Assembly (NCBI GenBank): GCA_963573305.1
Contig: OY754331.1
Span: 12,992,868-13,056,867, forward strand
Length of the DNA stretch: 64,000 nucleotides
Source of the DNA: Pyrrhosoma nymphula
Lineage: Eukaryota > Arthropoda > Insecta > Odonata > Coenagrionidae
Direction: 5' to 3'
The position numbers were made by a program, and so were the translations under genes. Within the stretch, counting starts at the first letter, position 1, and every line of letters starts with the position of its first letter. This document shows, in pieces, positions 1 to 11,060 of this stretch. Below the pieces are notes generated by a model that ran no database searches, had not been told where the DNA came from, and worked only from the letters and a program-made list of their open reading frames with translations.

Positions 1-1480
1 AATGGCGAAAGTTGAAGGTCCTCCGAGAGGGTCTCGGAAATTCGACGGGAGTTTGCTGAAAGTTGCGCTGCGACCGCCGCTGTTGCAAAAATAAAAAAAA
101 ATGACGATATGAAACCTCGGTTGGAGGGAAATGTGAATTAAAAACCTGGGGGTCCGAGGAGACAGCTGTGGATGGGATTTTGAGTATCACCGGGGAGAAA
201 TGAATGGATGTGAAACAATTTTTGGCGCATAAGGTGGTGTCGTTTTTGCAGCATGGCCGTGGCAGGTTCTACCATTCAATAGTGCTTTCTTTTGCGGATG
301 GTGGCTCTGTTAAGATACGATTAAAGATCCCCACACGAGTTTTTAAAACGTAGGTAAAACTAGGGATTATTTCCGATAGTTTATCATTTGCTACTAAGGT
401 AAACTGGTGTCAATATAATATTTACACAAAGAAATGCTCCGGCTTTTAAGTTTATAAGTACACAGGAACTAAACTACAACATAAAATTAATTGCAGTTTT
501 TAATTCAATTATCAAGGTTTTATTTATCACAATTCGGAATTGATTGAGTTGCTAAATCGTAGTGAAGCTGTAAGCCATCAAATATGAAGAATTTTATAGA
601 AGTACAATGGAATTTTTTTTTTTTAAGAAACAGGCAAACATTGAATGGAGTTATGTTATGAAATTAATGTAGGAGCATTGAGCGAGAATGTTCAATGAGA
701 AGGTACCAAAACTCTAGGGCATATTGAGTAACCAAGACAATTATAAGTACAATTGTGCAGGTTAAAGTTCAATGAATAACGATTGAATTGCTTGGACACA
801 TTTTTTAATAAAATTCTTCTCTTGTTCCGAATTCTGCAGGGGACTCATAGGGTTGAAGATCGAAGTGCTATCGGAAAACTACCATTCTCTACGCAAAAGA
901 TTACTTTGGAAAAAAAATGTCATCGTTTTTGGGATACTTTAGCAAATCTTAGTCATTAAGAGAGGTTGACTTGAAATTTATAATACATGCATATCAATGA
1001 ATTAATCCAATGTGTGACTAAAGTGGTTAAAAATAGAACTCATAAAATTTTAAAATATTAAACATATTGTTAGTTCTTACTGGGCCCAACTGAATCCTGT
1101 TGGTCACCCCAGAAAAGAGTTACGCTTCGCCATTATTAGTGGATTTTCATTACAGTGGAAACTGTAAGATTTTTTTGATTAATTTTTTCGATTTTTAACC
1201 TCAAGAAGAATATTTTTCGTGAATCACTTATCAAGGTCAACATTCTCGCCAATTTGAAACTTAAATACTTCGTTACTAAAATCAGTGACCGCATATTTCT
1301 CTTGTTAACATTCCCCTTGGCTTCTCCTGAATTGACGAAAACAAAATTAAAAGCAGGAATAAAAATGCGAATCGGAGTTCTGGATTTGTGCCACAGAGTG
1401 GGTGGAAGTTCAGTCATATAAATGTCAATCGATATTTATCCGCCGTATTGAATCGGAAGAGGAACCTTTGATGCCGCGTC
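1..1480. other. AT-rich background, no gene recognised
   Basis: Non-repetitive AT-rich sequence with many stops in all frames. The only open frame of note, on the minus strand at about 1136-1417, has AT-driven composition and no recognisable domain. I see no RNA gene, mobile element or simple repeat here. Confidence 0.6.
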
Positions 1481-2320
1481 ATGCAGCACTCGAGTGCCAC
1501 TGGAATTATACGAACTCACTTGAGTTGTCTAAATTCTCGCAGCCTCTGCGGCTGAACTCTTTTTCTCATCGGTGCCAAAACAATGACCGGTGGCGATCCG
1601 GAGCAGCCCCGAGTAGAGTCGACCATCTCCCGCACTTCCGCCTTGCGCGCCCCGCCATAGTAATCCCCGGCGGGCGCAAAGCGAATGGACGGGAGAGCGG
1701 TTGAAATTTGTAACGCACCGGGATAGCGTTGTGAATCGCCACGAGGAGGCGCCAAAGCCGCCCCCGGAGCACAGTCCAGCGGAGAGAGAGAGAAGTGTTA
1801 TGGGTGAGTGAATGTGTTCTGCGGACGATCAACATTCGGCGCACGGGAGTCAGTCGATGGACACAGCTTTGTGTTTTCCTATCGAAAACGTCGAGTGGGC
1901 CGCTTATGACTGGATATCGATTTTTGAACTCGTCGCAACGCATCCCTAGCAGTCGGGGACCCGGCAAAAGAGGTAGAGAGGGAGCGATAGATCGCAGAGG
2001 GAGTGGGTAGGCTGGAGGGGAAAGTGAGTAGGATCGCTCTAGGCGAGAAAAGAATATACGAGAGAGAGAGGAGGAGAGGGTGTAGGAGGGAGGAGAGGAT
2101 GGAGGTGGGAGAGGAAATGGGTGGAAGAGGAGAAGAGAGAGAGGCTTCATCGCGGTGGGAAATGTGTTTTGGTGGACTTGTGTGATGTTTGAAGTGAGCC
2201 CTAGTGCGTGTAGCCGAGAGATGAGTGGATGAGGAGGCTGTTAGAGGAGCGTGGATGGAATAGAATTTCTGCGGAAAGCGTGTGAGAGTGAGTGGCGGGC
2301 TCCATGCACGGCTGCTACCT
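1480..2320. promoter_or_regulatory. GC/CpG-rich island with purine-rich 3' half
   Basis: The base composition changes abruptly from AT-rich to GC-rich with many CpG dinucleotides (about 1480-1990). A run of GA-rich purine sequence follows (about 1970-2170, GAGAGAGAG and GGAGGGAGGAG-like runs). Several overlapping open frames on both strands here are composition artefacts, without domains. In arthropods such CpG-rich, GA-containing islands often mark promoters or first exons, but no TATA box, initiator or coding exon can be shown, so the regulatory role is inference. Confidence 0.3.
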
Positions 2321-2512
2321 TGTGAATAGTCTACGCGGGGATTTCCATTCCGCGATAAACCGATGCTGAGTACGTTTTTGCACTCTTAATGATCCTCGAG
2401 GAAGGAGGCGCGGATGGGAATTTTCTTTTCCACAAGATTGTAAATAGATGTATTGATTTTCTTTAATCGAGGCGTGTGAATTAAAAATGATATCTAGCGA
2501 GCACACACTTAC

Positions 2513-2568
2513 CTGAATATCTTCCTGCATATCACTGACGTATCCGGTAAACGATTTTTGGTGGCTCT
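2513..2568 (-). CDS. possible exon end with strong splice donor
   Basis: On the minus strand the sequence reads CAG|GTAAGTG at the 2513/2512 boundary, a near-consensus splice donor. The frame ending exactly at that CAG is open for about 25 codons and encodes a mixed-composition peptide ending in SDMQEDIQ. A weak acceptor-like CCCCCAG lies about 56 bases upstream. No protein family is recognised. A start at the ATG of MQEDIQ is also possible, making it a first exon. One good donor is expected by chance in tens of kilobases, so this is only a candidate. Confidence 0.18.
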
Positions 2569-2569
2569 C

Positions 2570-3355
2570 CTCTGGGGGAATCCCAGTTCATCCGGAATCT
2601 GAGTTACACGGTAGGTTCGTGGTCGATGGAGAGTGCACCGGTGAATTAATGGATGCGTAGCACATCTTTTGTTATTACTTTCCTGATTTAAGTGTCCATA
2701 GAGTAATGAACAATTTTTTAAACTATATTTTTGACCCGTGGTTTATCATATTGTTCAGGGTTTTTCAAACGCAATACCAAAAACAATTACACATTTGCTT
2801 GCGGGTAAAGAATCCTATTAACTACAAGATCAAGCAACAAAAAAAATATAATAAAAATCGTAGCATTACAAATTGCAAAATCGAAAAAGTGCTCAAAGCT
2901 GTACTTACAATTTTTATATCAATCATATATGTCGAATGCTAGGATTCTTGGGGATATTTCATAGAATGAGCGCTGATGCTATCTTTGAAGCATTCAATCT
3001 AGGTGGGAACACGTCCGAAATATTTTTGGCACTGGAAATTGCGATCACCATACAAATAAAAGGAGAACAAAGGAAATAAATAAATAAAACAAAGAATTAT
3101 TGAAATTAGAGATTTTTAATTCTATCATGTTACGCCTAATTTCTAATTTGCCAATAATTGGAAAGATCAAGAGAGAGAGGATTAATTGTTTAATACACCA
3201 AATCATGGAAGCAAGACATGAGTTAAATTATACGCCTTCCATAAACAAATTCAAAGAGTCTATAGCAACGAATAGCTATGGAGGGATGAGAGCCCCTAGG
3301 GATTCTAACGCCATGCATCAGTTTATAAATCCCTTTTGCTCGAATTTCAGGCTGA
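2570..3355. other. AT-rich background, no gene recognised
   Basis: AT-rich sequence with poly-A runs (about 2830-2860 and 3055-3090). Short open frames (2706-2942, 2873-3079) are lysine/asparagine-rich through base composition and show no domain. Confidence 0.5.
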
Positions 3356-3430
3356 CACGGGTGGTATTATTCATCTACATCTACAAAATACCCTGCAAGC
3401 CACCTCAGGGGTGTGTGGCAGGGGGTGAGT
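3356..3430 (+). repeat. dispersed-repeat fragment (retroelement 3' end-like)
   Basis: The segment around CTGCAAGCCACCTCAGG followed by GGTGTGTGGCAGGGGG resembles a short module I know from many insect retroelement copies (tacatctaca, ccctgcaagccacct, ggtgtgtggcggagggta). It is followed by a local hairpin-forming stretch (about 3432-3475, ACATTCATTACACTA and AGTTAGTGTAAC). I cannot assign the parent element, and the fragment is too short to define ends. Confidence 0.3.
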
Positions 3431-4012
3431 ATTCACTAACATTCATTACACTATACCCTAAAGTTAGTGTAACTACGACAAATTATGCATTAGCATAAAT
3501 CGCTAATGCTTGTCACGAGGCGAAGCCTCACAAGCATGCACTACTATCTATTATTCGTTTCACACAAGTCAGGGAAATGCAACAAAATGGTAGAGATACC
3601 CCAGATCTGAATGCCGTGAGAATTTCATTTTTCTTCCCCTCATTCGAGACAGCGACACACAAAGAGGGCAAAGCCCCAGCACACCAAAGCGCACCTCTTA
3701 TCCCGTTGTTCCTCTCCTTCTGAGATTCCTTTTCCCTCCTCTCCTTCTCCTTACTTCTCCTTCCATGGCTGGCAACTTGACACACGCTCTTTTCAGTCAC
3801 GCCTCACGCGGAGGCTCGGACGAGTGACATTAAGGAGTGGGCGTGCGGAAATAAATTAAACGTAGACGCACGACTTATTTCCAGAACATTCCTATTGTAC
3901 TACGGATGAGTAGGCAGCTCCTCCGGGGGGTTGCGATACATTTTCAGGGCATGATTCTACTGGTACCATGTTTGAGGGTTTGTCGTCAGAACGAGGAGGA
4001 GGTTTGGGGGTA
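3431..4012. other. unremarkable sequence, no gene recognised
   Basis: Mixed-composition sequence with pyrimidine-rich patches (about 3620-3770). An open frame on the minus strand (3528-3800) is a charged low-complexity read of the CT-rich stretch and shows no domain. Confidence 0.45.
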
Positions 4013-4080
4013 CTAGAGGGAGGGTGAGACTAGAGGAAGGGAGAGGCTAGAGGGAAGGTGAGGCTATAGGGAGGGGTGGT
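4013..4080 (+). repeat. 17-bp tandem repeat, four degenerate units
   Basis: Four consecutive 17-base units beginning CTAGAGG or CTATAGG: 4013-4029, 4030-4046, 4047-4063 and 4064-4080. Consensus is about CTAGAGGGAAGGTGAGG. Units differ by one to four substitutions and the fourth is the most divergent. It is a short minisatellite in purine-rich sequence. No function is implied. Confidence 0.75.
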
Positions 4081-4633
4081 TGAGCCTTGTGCTTGAAACG
4101 GTGGAGTGAGTCCAGGGAACGCTTTAGTGGAGCTCCGTCTTCTATGTGCAGATAAGGGTGTATCGGTGGATAGAGAAAGGGTTCTCTCAGGGATGGAAGC
4201 ACATGACGGGGGCAAGTAAGTAAGCGCTAAAGGGTCGTAAAAGACGGGGAAAAGTCAGCAAAGACTGGGAAAATGCAGTGATGAGTGGATTTATTTCTGT
4301 GACAATTTCAATTTAAATCCAAGGAAAAGAGTTCATTGCAGGGATGTCGAGGCAGAATATTTTTTAAATGGAGAGGGTGACATGGTGGGCGTTTGAAGTT
4401 GGTCCTCGATGGGTTGGTTGTCTACTTGGAATGAGATGATTTGTTTTTATTTTCAAAGCGCATGTGCGTTTACTCTTCAGAAACCTGAGAGAAAACAGAA
4501 AAAGTGAGGGAAGGAGGATTGGAGCTTCTATTTTTTTTAATTGACGGCATAAAAGATCGATTAAGAATAAGAATAGAATAAGAAAAATGTATTTCAATCT
4601 GATATTACAGTAAAGCAGTAATTAGGTAACTCC
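4081..4633. other. background between minisatellite and SINE
   Basis: No gene, RNA or further repeat recognised. The minus-strand frame at 4364-4597 is leucine/serine-rich from AT- and pyrimidine-rich composition. Confidence 0.5.
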
Positions 4634-4644
4634 TAAGGATAAGC
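4634..4644 (+). repeat. left 11-bp target-site duplication of the SINE
   Basis: TAAGGATAAGC, identical to 4824-4834 on the far side of the SINE. Confidence 0.8.
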
Positions 4645-4823
4645 AGGCGGAGTAGTTGGGCCAGTGGTTAGACCACTTGGCTACTGATCGAAGGGTCCCA
4701 GGTTCAAATTCGGTGAAGCCTTTGGACGAACCCCCGATCAAAAAGGCCTGTGGCTTAGTCCGGGGTGAGCTCTACCCTCAACTATCCAAACCAACCTTCG
4801 GGTTAAATCACTGAGTGAGAGAG
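4645..4823 (+). mobile_element. tRNA-derived SINE, full-length copy with target duplication
   Basis: A 179-bp insert is flanked by perfect 11-bp direct repeats TAAGGATAAGC (4634-4644 and 4824-4834), a target-site duplication typical of LINE-driven retroposition. The 5' part is tRNA-like: an A-box-like GGCCAGTGGTTAGACC at about 4659-4674 and a B-box-like GGTTCAAATTC at about 4700-4710, the internal RNA polymerase III promoter. The body contains GGGGTGAGCTCTACCC and ends ACTGAGTGAGAGAG. A relative lies at 10192-10457, sharing the B box, GTGAAGCC, GGGGTGAGCTCT and the terminal GAGTGAGA. The perfect duplication suggests a fairly recent insertion. The mobilising LINE cannot be identified from the tail. 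Confidence 0.85.
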
Positions 4824-4834
4824 TAAGGATAAGC
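4824..4834 (+). repeat. right 11-bp target-site duplication of the SINE
   Basis: TAAGGATAAGC, identical to 4634-4644. Confidence 0.8.
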
Positions 4835-5460
4835 CTGCATGAGATAATCCATGCAAAATAGTAATAACCAACGATACATAATTTAAATATTGAGGTCAAC
4901 TAATAATAATATAATTAAGAAGATTGGAAAAAACGATAAACTTTTATAAAAGCGAACAAAATAAGAAAATCGGATTTAAGAGAGTAAATGCTACAGTTTA
5001 AGATGATTTTGTTCGTAAAAATATATTCATTATTTGAATTGCTTTTTTGATCGTCACCATACTAATTTTATATCACATTAACAAAGATTTTAAGCCCTTT
5101 CCTCATGCAATTTTTACTGACGCTCCCTGCCATAGATTATTCTTCCCGCTCTGGATCTTTTTCATGCTACTTAGTAGGGACATTTTCCTCTCTCTTACCT
5201 CGCTAATCCTTCGCCAAACCTAAGCATTTAAGCTCACCGTTAGTGCATTTACGTTTATAGCAAAAAAAAACGTTTCATTCTAATTGTCAACCTCATTCAT
5301 GAAATATTCCATGAAGAATACCAACTGCTCAGTAAAGCGGTTTAGAGCCGGGTGTGTAAAATTATTTAGCCTCTTTGAATAAGTCTGTCCGGTGCACGAA
5401 TTTCACGTAATCTAACGAGACGGTTTTTTTATACTCGTCTTTATGTCTATTTATTTTCAG
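4835..5460. other. AT-rich background
   Basis: AT-rich sequence with no gene or repeat recognised. Its last 20 bases (TTTATGTCTATTTATTTTCAG ends at 5460) form a polypyrimidine/AG splice-acceptor-like signal for the candidate exon that follows. Confidence 0.4.
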
Positions 5461-5545
5461 ATTTTGTATTTGTTTACGCAAGAGCAACAGGAAAAACAGA
5501 GACTGCTTTTACAAATTTTGCCAGAGCAAGCTACACCCTCGGCTG
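5461..5545 (+). CDS. possible internal coding exon, function unknown
   Basis: An acceptor-like TTATTTATTTTCAG ends at 5460 and a donor-like G|GTAATG begins at 5546, bounding 85 bases that stay open in the frame starting at 5461. The 28-codon peptide is hydrophilic and amphipathic, with a QEQQEKQRLLLQILPEQ core that includes an LLLQIL run, and a TPSA tail. Its composition differs from the leucine/isoleucine/phenylalanine-rich frames of the AT-rich flank. Glutamine-rich, leucine-zipper-like segments are common in insect transcriptional regulators, but I do not recognise the gene. It could be one small exon of a large plus-strand gene whose other exons lie mostly outside the window, or a chance open segment. 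Confidence 0.33.
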
Positions 5546-8500
5546 GTAATGGTATTAGCAAATTCAAGGTCATTGCATACTATTCTGCAATGCCCTCATG
5601 TTTTTTAAATGTAGTAATTCCAAATTTTTGTATATTTTACTCTTTAGTAGCAAATATTAATTAATGACCACATTAAATTATATTCGGCTTCGAGTTAGCT
5701 CTATCAGTTTAAAAAAACAAATTTACTTTATTTATTGTATCTGAGTTTTCATCATCAAAAATTTCTCCATGTTATATTTGACATAGAATATCATTTTTAT
5801 CATGACTTATTAGTAAAATAATGTGTAAACGGCATATTTTGGTATTCTATTACCTTTTTCAACAGTTCATAGTACACTATAACTGACTTCGCAATCACCT
5901 TCAGGGCACAAATTAGCCATGAACGATGTAGATTCAACCTGAAGACGTTAAATACAAAATTTCAGATAGAGATTACAGCATTATAGTCAGATACCATGGG
6001 CGGTGCATGGGTTTAAGACTTTTCATCCTTAAGGTTTTTTTATTGTTGAAAATCGTATCAACATTTTGGTATCACTTATTAACGTAATTTTTCAACCTTA
6101 AAGAGCTCAGTGCTTGTCGCAGCATTAATAAAATTCTCATGTTTCATTAAAAACCACAAACGTACGCAAAAAAAACTATTTTTAATGATGAGTAAGATTT
6201 GGAGTTTGGCGCAGTTGAGAACATTTTGTGACTCTTTAAGTCTCTCAAGCAGTGAAGCAAGATTCGCAGAACAGTGACATTGTGGCGGATGTTTACTCAC
6301 CCACCTCATTTCTCCCTTCCGTTATTTCACCCTTTTTTCAATAGCGACCTTAGGTCCCAGCTACCATGTTTCTTGGTTAAATGTCTCTTAGAACATACAT
6401 ACAAGTAATGAAGGGTTTCTTGAAAATCGTGCAGCCTCTATAAGATCACAACGTGATTCTTATTCATCTTTTAGAAGCATTTTGATAGATCTTGGCAAAG
6501 AAGGATAAACTTTTAATTTTAATTTCTACCAAAAATGCAAATATTTTGGCTCTGCAGTGCAATTCCTATTTTTATACTCCTTATGTATTAATCCAAAACT
6601 TTATGGTGATTTGAAATGTATATTTGATGCATTGGGCTAAAAGATTTTTCCTGTACTGTTGGAAACTTTTTTAAATACAGTAGTACCAGTAATTCCTAGG
6701 AATGATGTAGCAGTTTCATTTTGTCGTCATGCACTGTGAAACCCTTTTAAACTTTTTCATTACATCAAAGATAAAAATACAATTTGCAATCATGGTAAAG
6801 TTACGACCAAAAGCAATGAACTAATTGATTTTTTTCGTCAAAGTTTAAAAACAAACTGTTTAAAATGTCGTCCATTTTATTTCTGTCATAAAACATTTAT
6901 GCAGCTTTTTAGAGTGATACAATAAAGGAGTTTTAATTCAAATAAAAGCAATATATTTTAATCACAAGCTGATCGAAGAAATTACACATTAAAGAAATTT
7001 TTTTGCTGGGATGCTTGAGTAAGTTGAAGAGTTCTTCCTTCAACGACTTTTGTTTTTTTTACTTCTCACGTTATGAAAAATAATTCCTTTTATTGTTAAC
7101 TTTGTTAAAGTTTTCTATCGCAATCGTATTATGCTTTACAAGAATTGAATTAGAACATAGTTAAAAATATAAAATGAACTAATAGACGGATTAAAATGTA
7201 TAGATGCCTGCCGAGAGAAGTTAAAGTAAACTTATTTCTCCAGGGCAGGCCTTAAGATATGCCTTTGAAGTTAATTTTCGAATTGAACTATTCTCAGAAA
7301 GTTATACCCTCCACCTCATATATATTAGAGGCATCAATATATTGGAATAAGCAATATTGTGGTTCGAGGTTCTTCTGATAACTTTTGTGAATAGAACTTC
7401 GGTAAATACTACTCAATATGTTTTGACCATGAAATTGAAGGCTGAGTTAATCACTCGTAGCAGTGCTACATTTCAGTTTCCACCCGGCACTAGTCCTCCC
7501 TACCTTCTTCCCGATATCACCTAAACTACTTGGATGTTCTTCGTGATAACGGTGTCACTGTCGAGTGCCCATCCATTATTATGTTTAAACGGTTTAGTGG
7601 GACGTATTCCCAACACAATAGGCATCTTTTGTTTCCAGTTCAGTGAATCGTAATTAGAACCAATCCGGAGAGAGTCATGCTTCCCTTATAACCCCGCCGG
7701 ATTAATGGGCACATAGTAGAGTTAATTCATGAACGTGTCTCGAGGAAATAACTTAAAGTACCTCTCGCGAGACGCTAAATTTCCACCGCGATGCCAACCT
7801 CGAGGGTGTGCGCAACACGACATATGGACGTATTCCACCCTTTTTGGTGAGTTTCTTCTTGTTCTTTTCAGAGATAAAGTGAATGTAAAAGACACTAAGC
7901 CGTAAAACTGCGTTTAAAAGGCCGTTTTATTTCCCTGAAATTAATTCAAAGTTCTCGAAGAAAGCATAGCAGAGAAAAGAGACCGAGACGGAAATTTTGT
8001 TTTAATTATTACGGTAGCGAGAGGGCAGAGGATATTCTCTCTCTCTCTCTCTTTCTCTGAAGTTTCACGTACAAAAGGAATGGAATTTTTAAGATTTAAC
8101 GTTTCCGCGAATAGCAGAAGCAGTCCTCAAACGATACCCACGACTTTGAGCCAGCGTGCTCAGCAGGTGATGAATTGTCGCTTACCCTCCCCCCTTCCGC
8201 GCGGAAATTTATCACGCAGCGTCGCATAAAATATTCTCTCGTTTATTCATTGAACGGGAGTGCCGGAGCTCCCTTGCCTCTGTGCTGCCGCTGATAATAT
8301 TCCCCTTGTTCCTGTATATGCATTATCATCGTCGCGTCCGTCTTAACGAGGCATTAATGAACGAGACCGTCACTCCTTTTGTCTAATTCGGGCATTGCCA
8401 TATTATATTCTTTCCTTTCCGCTCCCACCTTTTTTCCCCCTTTTCCAGCTTATTACTTGTGGTTTCTCCTCGTTAACTCCCTCCCCCCTCGCAATTTCTC

Positions 8501-10191
8501 TGGTGCACCTCTTTTGGTTCCCAAGTAAGTGCGCTGTGCTGCAAGAACACTCGAAAGAATAGCCTGGAGATGCTTTGTTTCGAGGTGGAATTGCAGTCAG
8601 CGCAGTGGTCTTAATGGGAACAAGCTTTACTTATCGCAACCAAATGAATGGAAGGCGTTTTAACTTAAAATCTGGCGTCATGTACCTACGGCCAAGTGAT
8701 ATGCTCAGCTGCACGCGAAAGTGCATAGCTTGCGCCATATATGATCCAGCCTTGTGAAATATGTTATATTTTTCCCCCATGTACAGAAATGAATTTTTGA
8801 AACGAGATAAGGATGTAAAGGTTCCACCATTATAAAATACACAGATTCATATTTTGTATTGATGTTAAGAATTAATATTACACCATCATGTTCCGTATAT
8901 TCTGAAAAATGTCAAACACGGCGATGTATTCTATGTAGGTAAATTAACGAGTAGTAACTTGACTTTATTATGCTATAAAAAGGTATGAAATATAAATTTT
9001 CAGTTTATTGTTTAAGAAATAACCCTTTCCATCAAATATCGTATTATTAATAGTGCAGGAGACATTTTGGTGAAAATCAGTAGAAAATCATACATATATC
9101 ATCAGTACATTGCATATATCTATGTGCCTTAATTTATTAATGGAGAAGAATTTCTTTCCCATGTAGCCTTTCATTAAACTAGTATTTTCAAAGGCTTGCT
9201 CTTGATGCCTTGAATGTTATTTTCTTAAGAGAAGAATATTTTTTTACAAATGATTCATGCTCAGCGCCTTTGTTAAAAATGAGCTAGAATAGCTTGCCAT
9301 ACGCCCGGTGTGCAAAAGAAAACGTGTGCTCAAAAGTGAGTTTTTCGCTGTGTTGCTTCCGACTATGTGCTGCTACAAATAAATCTTTGAAAGGTTATGA
9401 AGGTGATACTTGTCCCTGGAAGGTCACAAATATTCATTTGAATATGCCTTGGACATACCAACATTTCACTTGAGCGTAATAAGCGAACATGCAATATTTC
9501 ATTACATGGTACTCATTGTTAATTCACATTTGATTTTATGTGTATCCTTTCCCAATTACTTGGCCCATGTAAGAACGGTGCATTCATCAAGCTTTATCCT
9601 CATAGATGTAAATATTACAAGCATTCACATTTCCCACAACTCACCGTCGATCATTTCGTCTTATCTTTCTTTGTACAGGGCTCGGGAGAGTAGTTCAAAA
9701 GGAGAGCGAGATACAATTTTCGTCAAATGATTATCAAATAGTCGATCACCTATCGTATTATTTTCGTGATGAGGGAAACTTCTCCTTCGTAGTTTTTCAC
9801 TTCAAGTAAGCGTGAAAATAGTTTCTGTCATTGTGTGCTGGGAAAACATCTATTAAATTATTTTTCCGGGTGGCGAAATATACGGTTACTCTCGCTCAAG
9901 TCACCCAATCACCATATCAAACAAGTGTTTTTCCTAAGCGGTGGCAAGTTCTTTTTATCATTTAGAGGGAATAAATTCGTGCTTTGACAAAAAGGGTGTC
10001 TTTTTAGCTCACCAGAGTCAACACCTGAGTAACCTTCTTTGCCGCAGATGACCTTTATGCAGAGGATATGACGGAAGGTGCATTATCGAGCTAAAACATT
10101 CCTTCCCACGGAAAAAATCGTGATGGTTGGCTGCATATTTTTTCTGATCATCGGGAGAATATTGAGCGTAATTTTCTTTTCATTCAAGATA
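5546..10191. other. long AT-rich stretch, no gene recognised
   Basis: No open frame with coding character. A (TC)n tract lies at about 8037-8056. A hairpin with GCCTGCC/GGCAGGC ends sits at about 7206-7252. The part from about 7640 to 8400 has higher sequence complexity and CpG content than its surroundings, and includes TAATGA-type homeodomain-like sites. A 106-codon plus-strand frame at 9410-9730 has no recognisable domain. Confidence 0.5.
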
Positions 10192-10457
10192 TATTGCTGG
10201 ACTACCGACTGAAGAGTCCCGAGTTCAAATCCGGGTGAAGCCTCTCCGGACACCCCCCCCCCTGAAAATCCTCGCGGTGTGACTGTCTGATATTCAGAGT
10301 TTGGTGGAAAATCGCAGGTGGTCAAGGGAAAAGAACTAGCTCTCCCTTACCCTTAATGTGTGAATTTCACACGCCAATGGATTAGTATGTTCCTACGGGG
10401 TGAGCTCTCACCCATAAAAAAAACCAACCTCCAGGTTGAAACACTTAATGAGTGAGA
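10192..10457 (+). mobile_element. tRNA-derived SINE, second copy (5' truncated, longer body)
   Basis: Shares several blocks in the same order with the SINE at 4645-4823: a B-box-like GAGTTCAAATCC (about 10210-10221), GGGTGAAGCC, a C-rich tract after CGGACA, GGGGTGAGCTCTCACCC (about 10397-10413), AACCAACCT-C-AGGTTGAAACACT, and the terminal GAGTGAGA. The tRNA-like 5' third (A box) is missing. About 90-100 bases between CCTCGCGG and CTACGGGGTGAGC are absent from the 4.6-kb copy, so the two are either different subfamilies or that copy has an internal deletion. No target duplication is obvious. Confidence 0.7.
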
Positions 10458-11060
10458 TTATTTCGGAGTCTCTTTCGTTTGGCGATGGATTTCCCGCTTA
10501 CGGCGCGTAACGGCGAAGGCGACGCAAGTGAGGAATAAGGGGGCGTGTCCCACAGGTGGAAGCGACGGACCGTGAGCGACGCCGCCGTCGAGCCCGGGAC
10601 CACCGGTGGAAAATCTAAACTTCCTCGCACCCAATTTGCGACACTCCTCGGGGGATTGTATCCAAGTAGCGGTGGTTAATGATGGACGTGGGAGGCGGTG
10701 GGGGGGGTGGGTTGGGAGGAAGATGTGGGGGGGGGAAGAGGAAGCCAGCCACATCCTCTTCTGAAATTCCGCGAAAGTTGTTAATAAGTAAAGCAACACA
10801 GCTCCTCCGGCGCACCATGCTGTGTGCTTCTTCTTCTTACTTCCCCTCCCTCTAACCCTCCTTGAACCCCTCCTCAACAAAGTCTTCTCTCCATTCCCTC
10901 TTCACCCAGCGTGTTCTTCCCCCTTGCTTCCCTTTCCCTATTCTCCCGTTCACTCTCCCTTCTTTACGTATCCCCTTTCCCTCTCATTCTCCACCCTCCC
11001 TTCTTTCCTCCTCCTTCCCCCGCATCCCCCCTAGTCCACTTTTAACGTCTTTTCTCCGAA
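10458..11060. other. GC-rich island with G-runs and a polypyrimidine tract
   Basis: GC/CpG-rich from about 10470 to 10640. Clustered G-runs follow at 10688-10737 on the plus strand (GGTGGGGGGGG, GGGTTGGG, then a run of nine G). A nearly continuous C/T tract spans about 10820-11040. Open frames on both strands here are proline/serine/leucine-rich readings of this low-complexity DNA and I do not call them genes. Confidence 0.5.
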
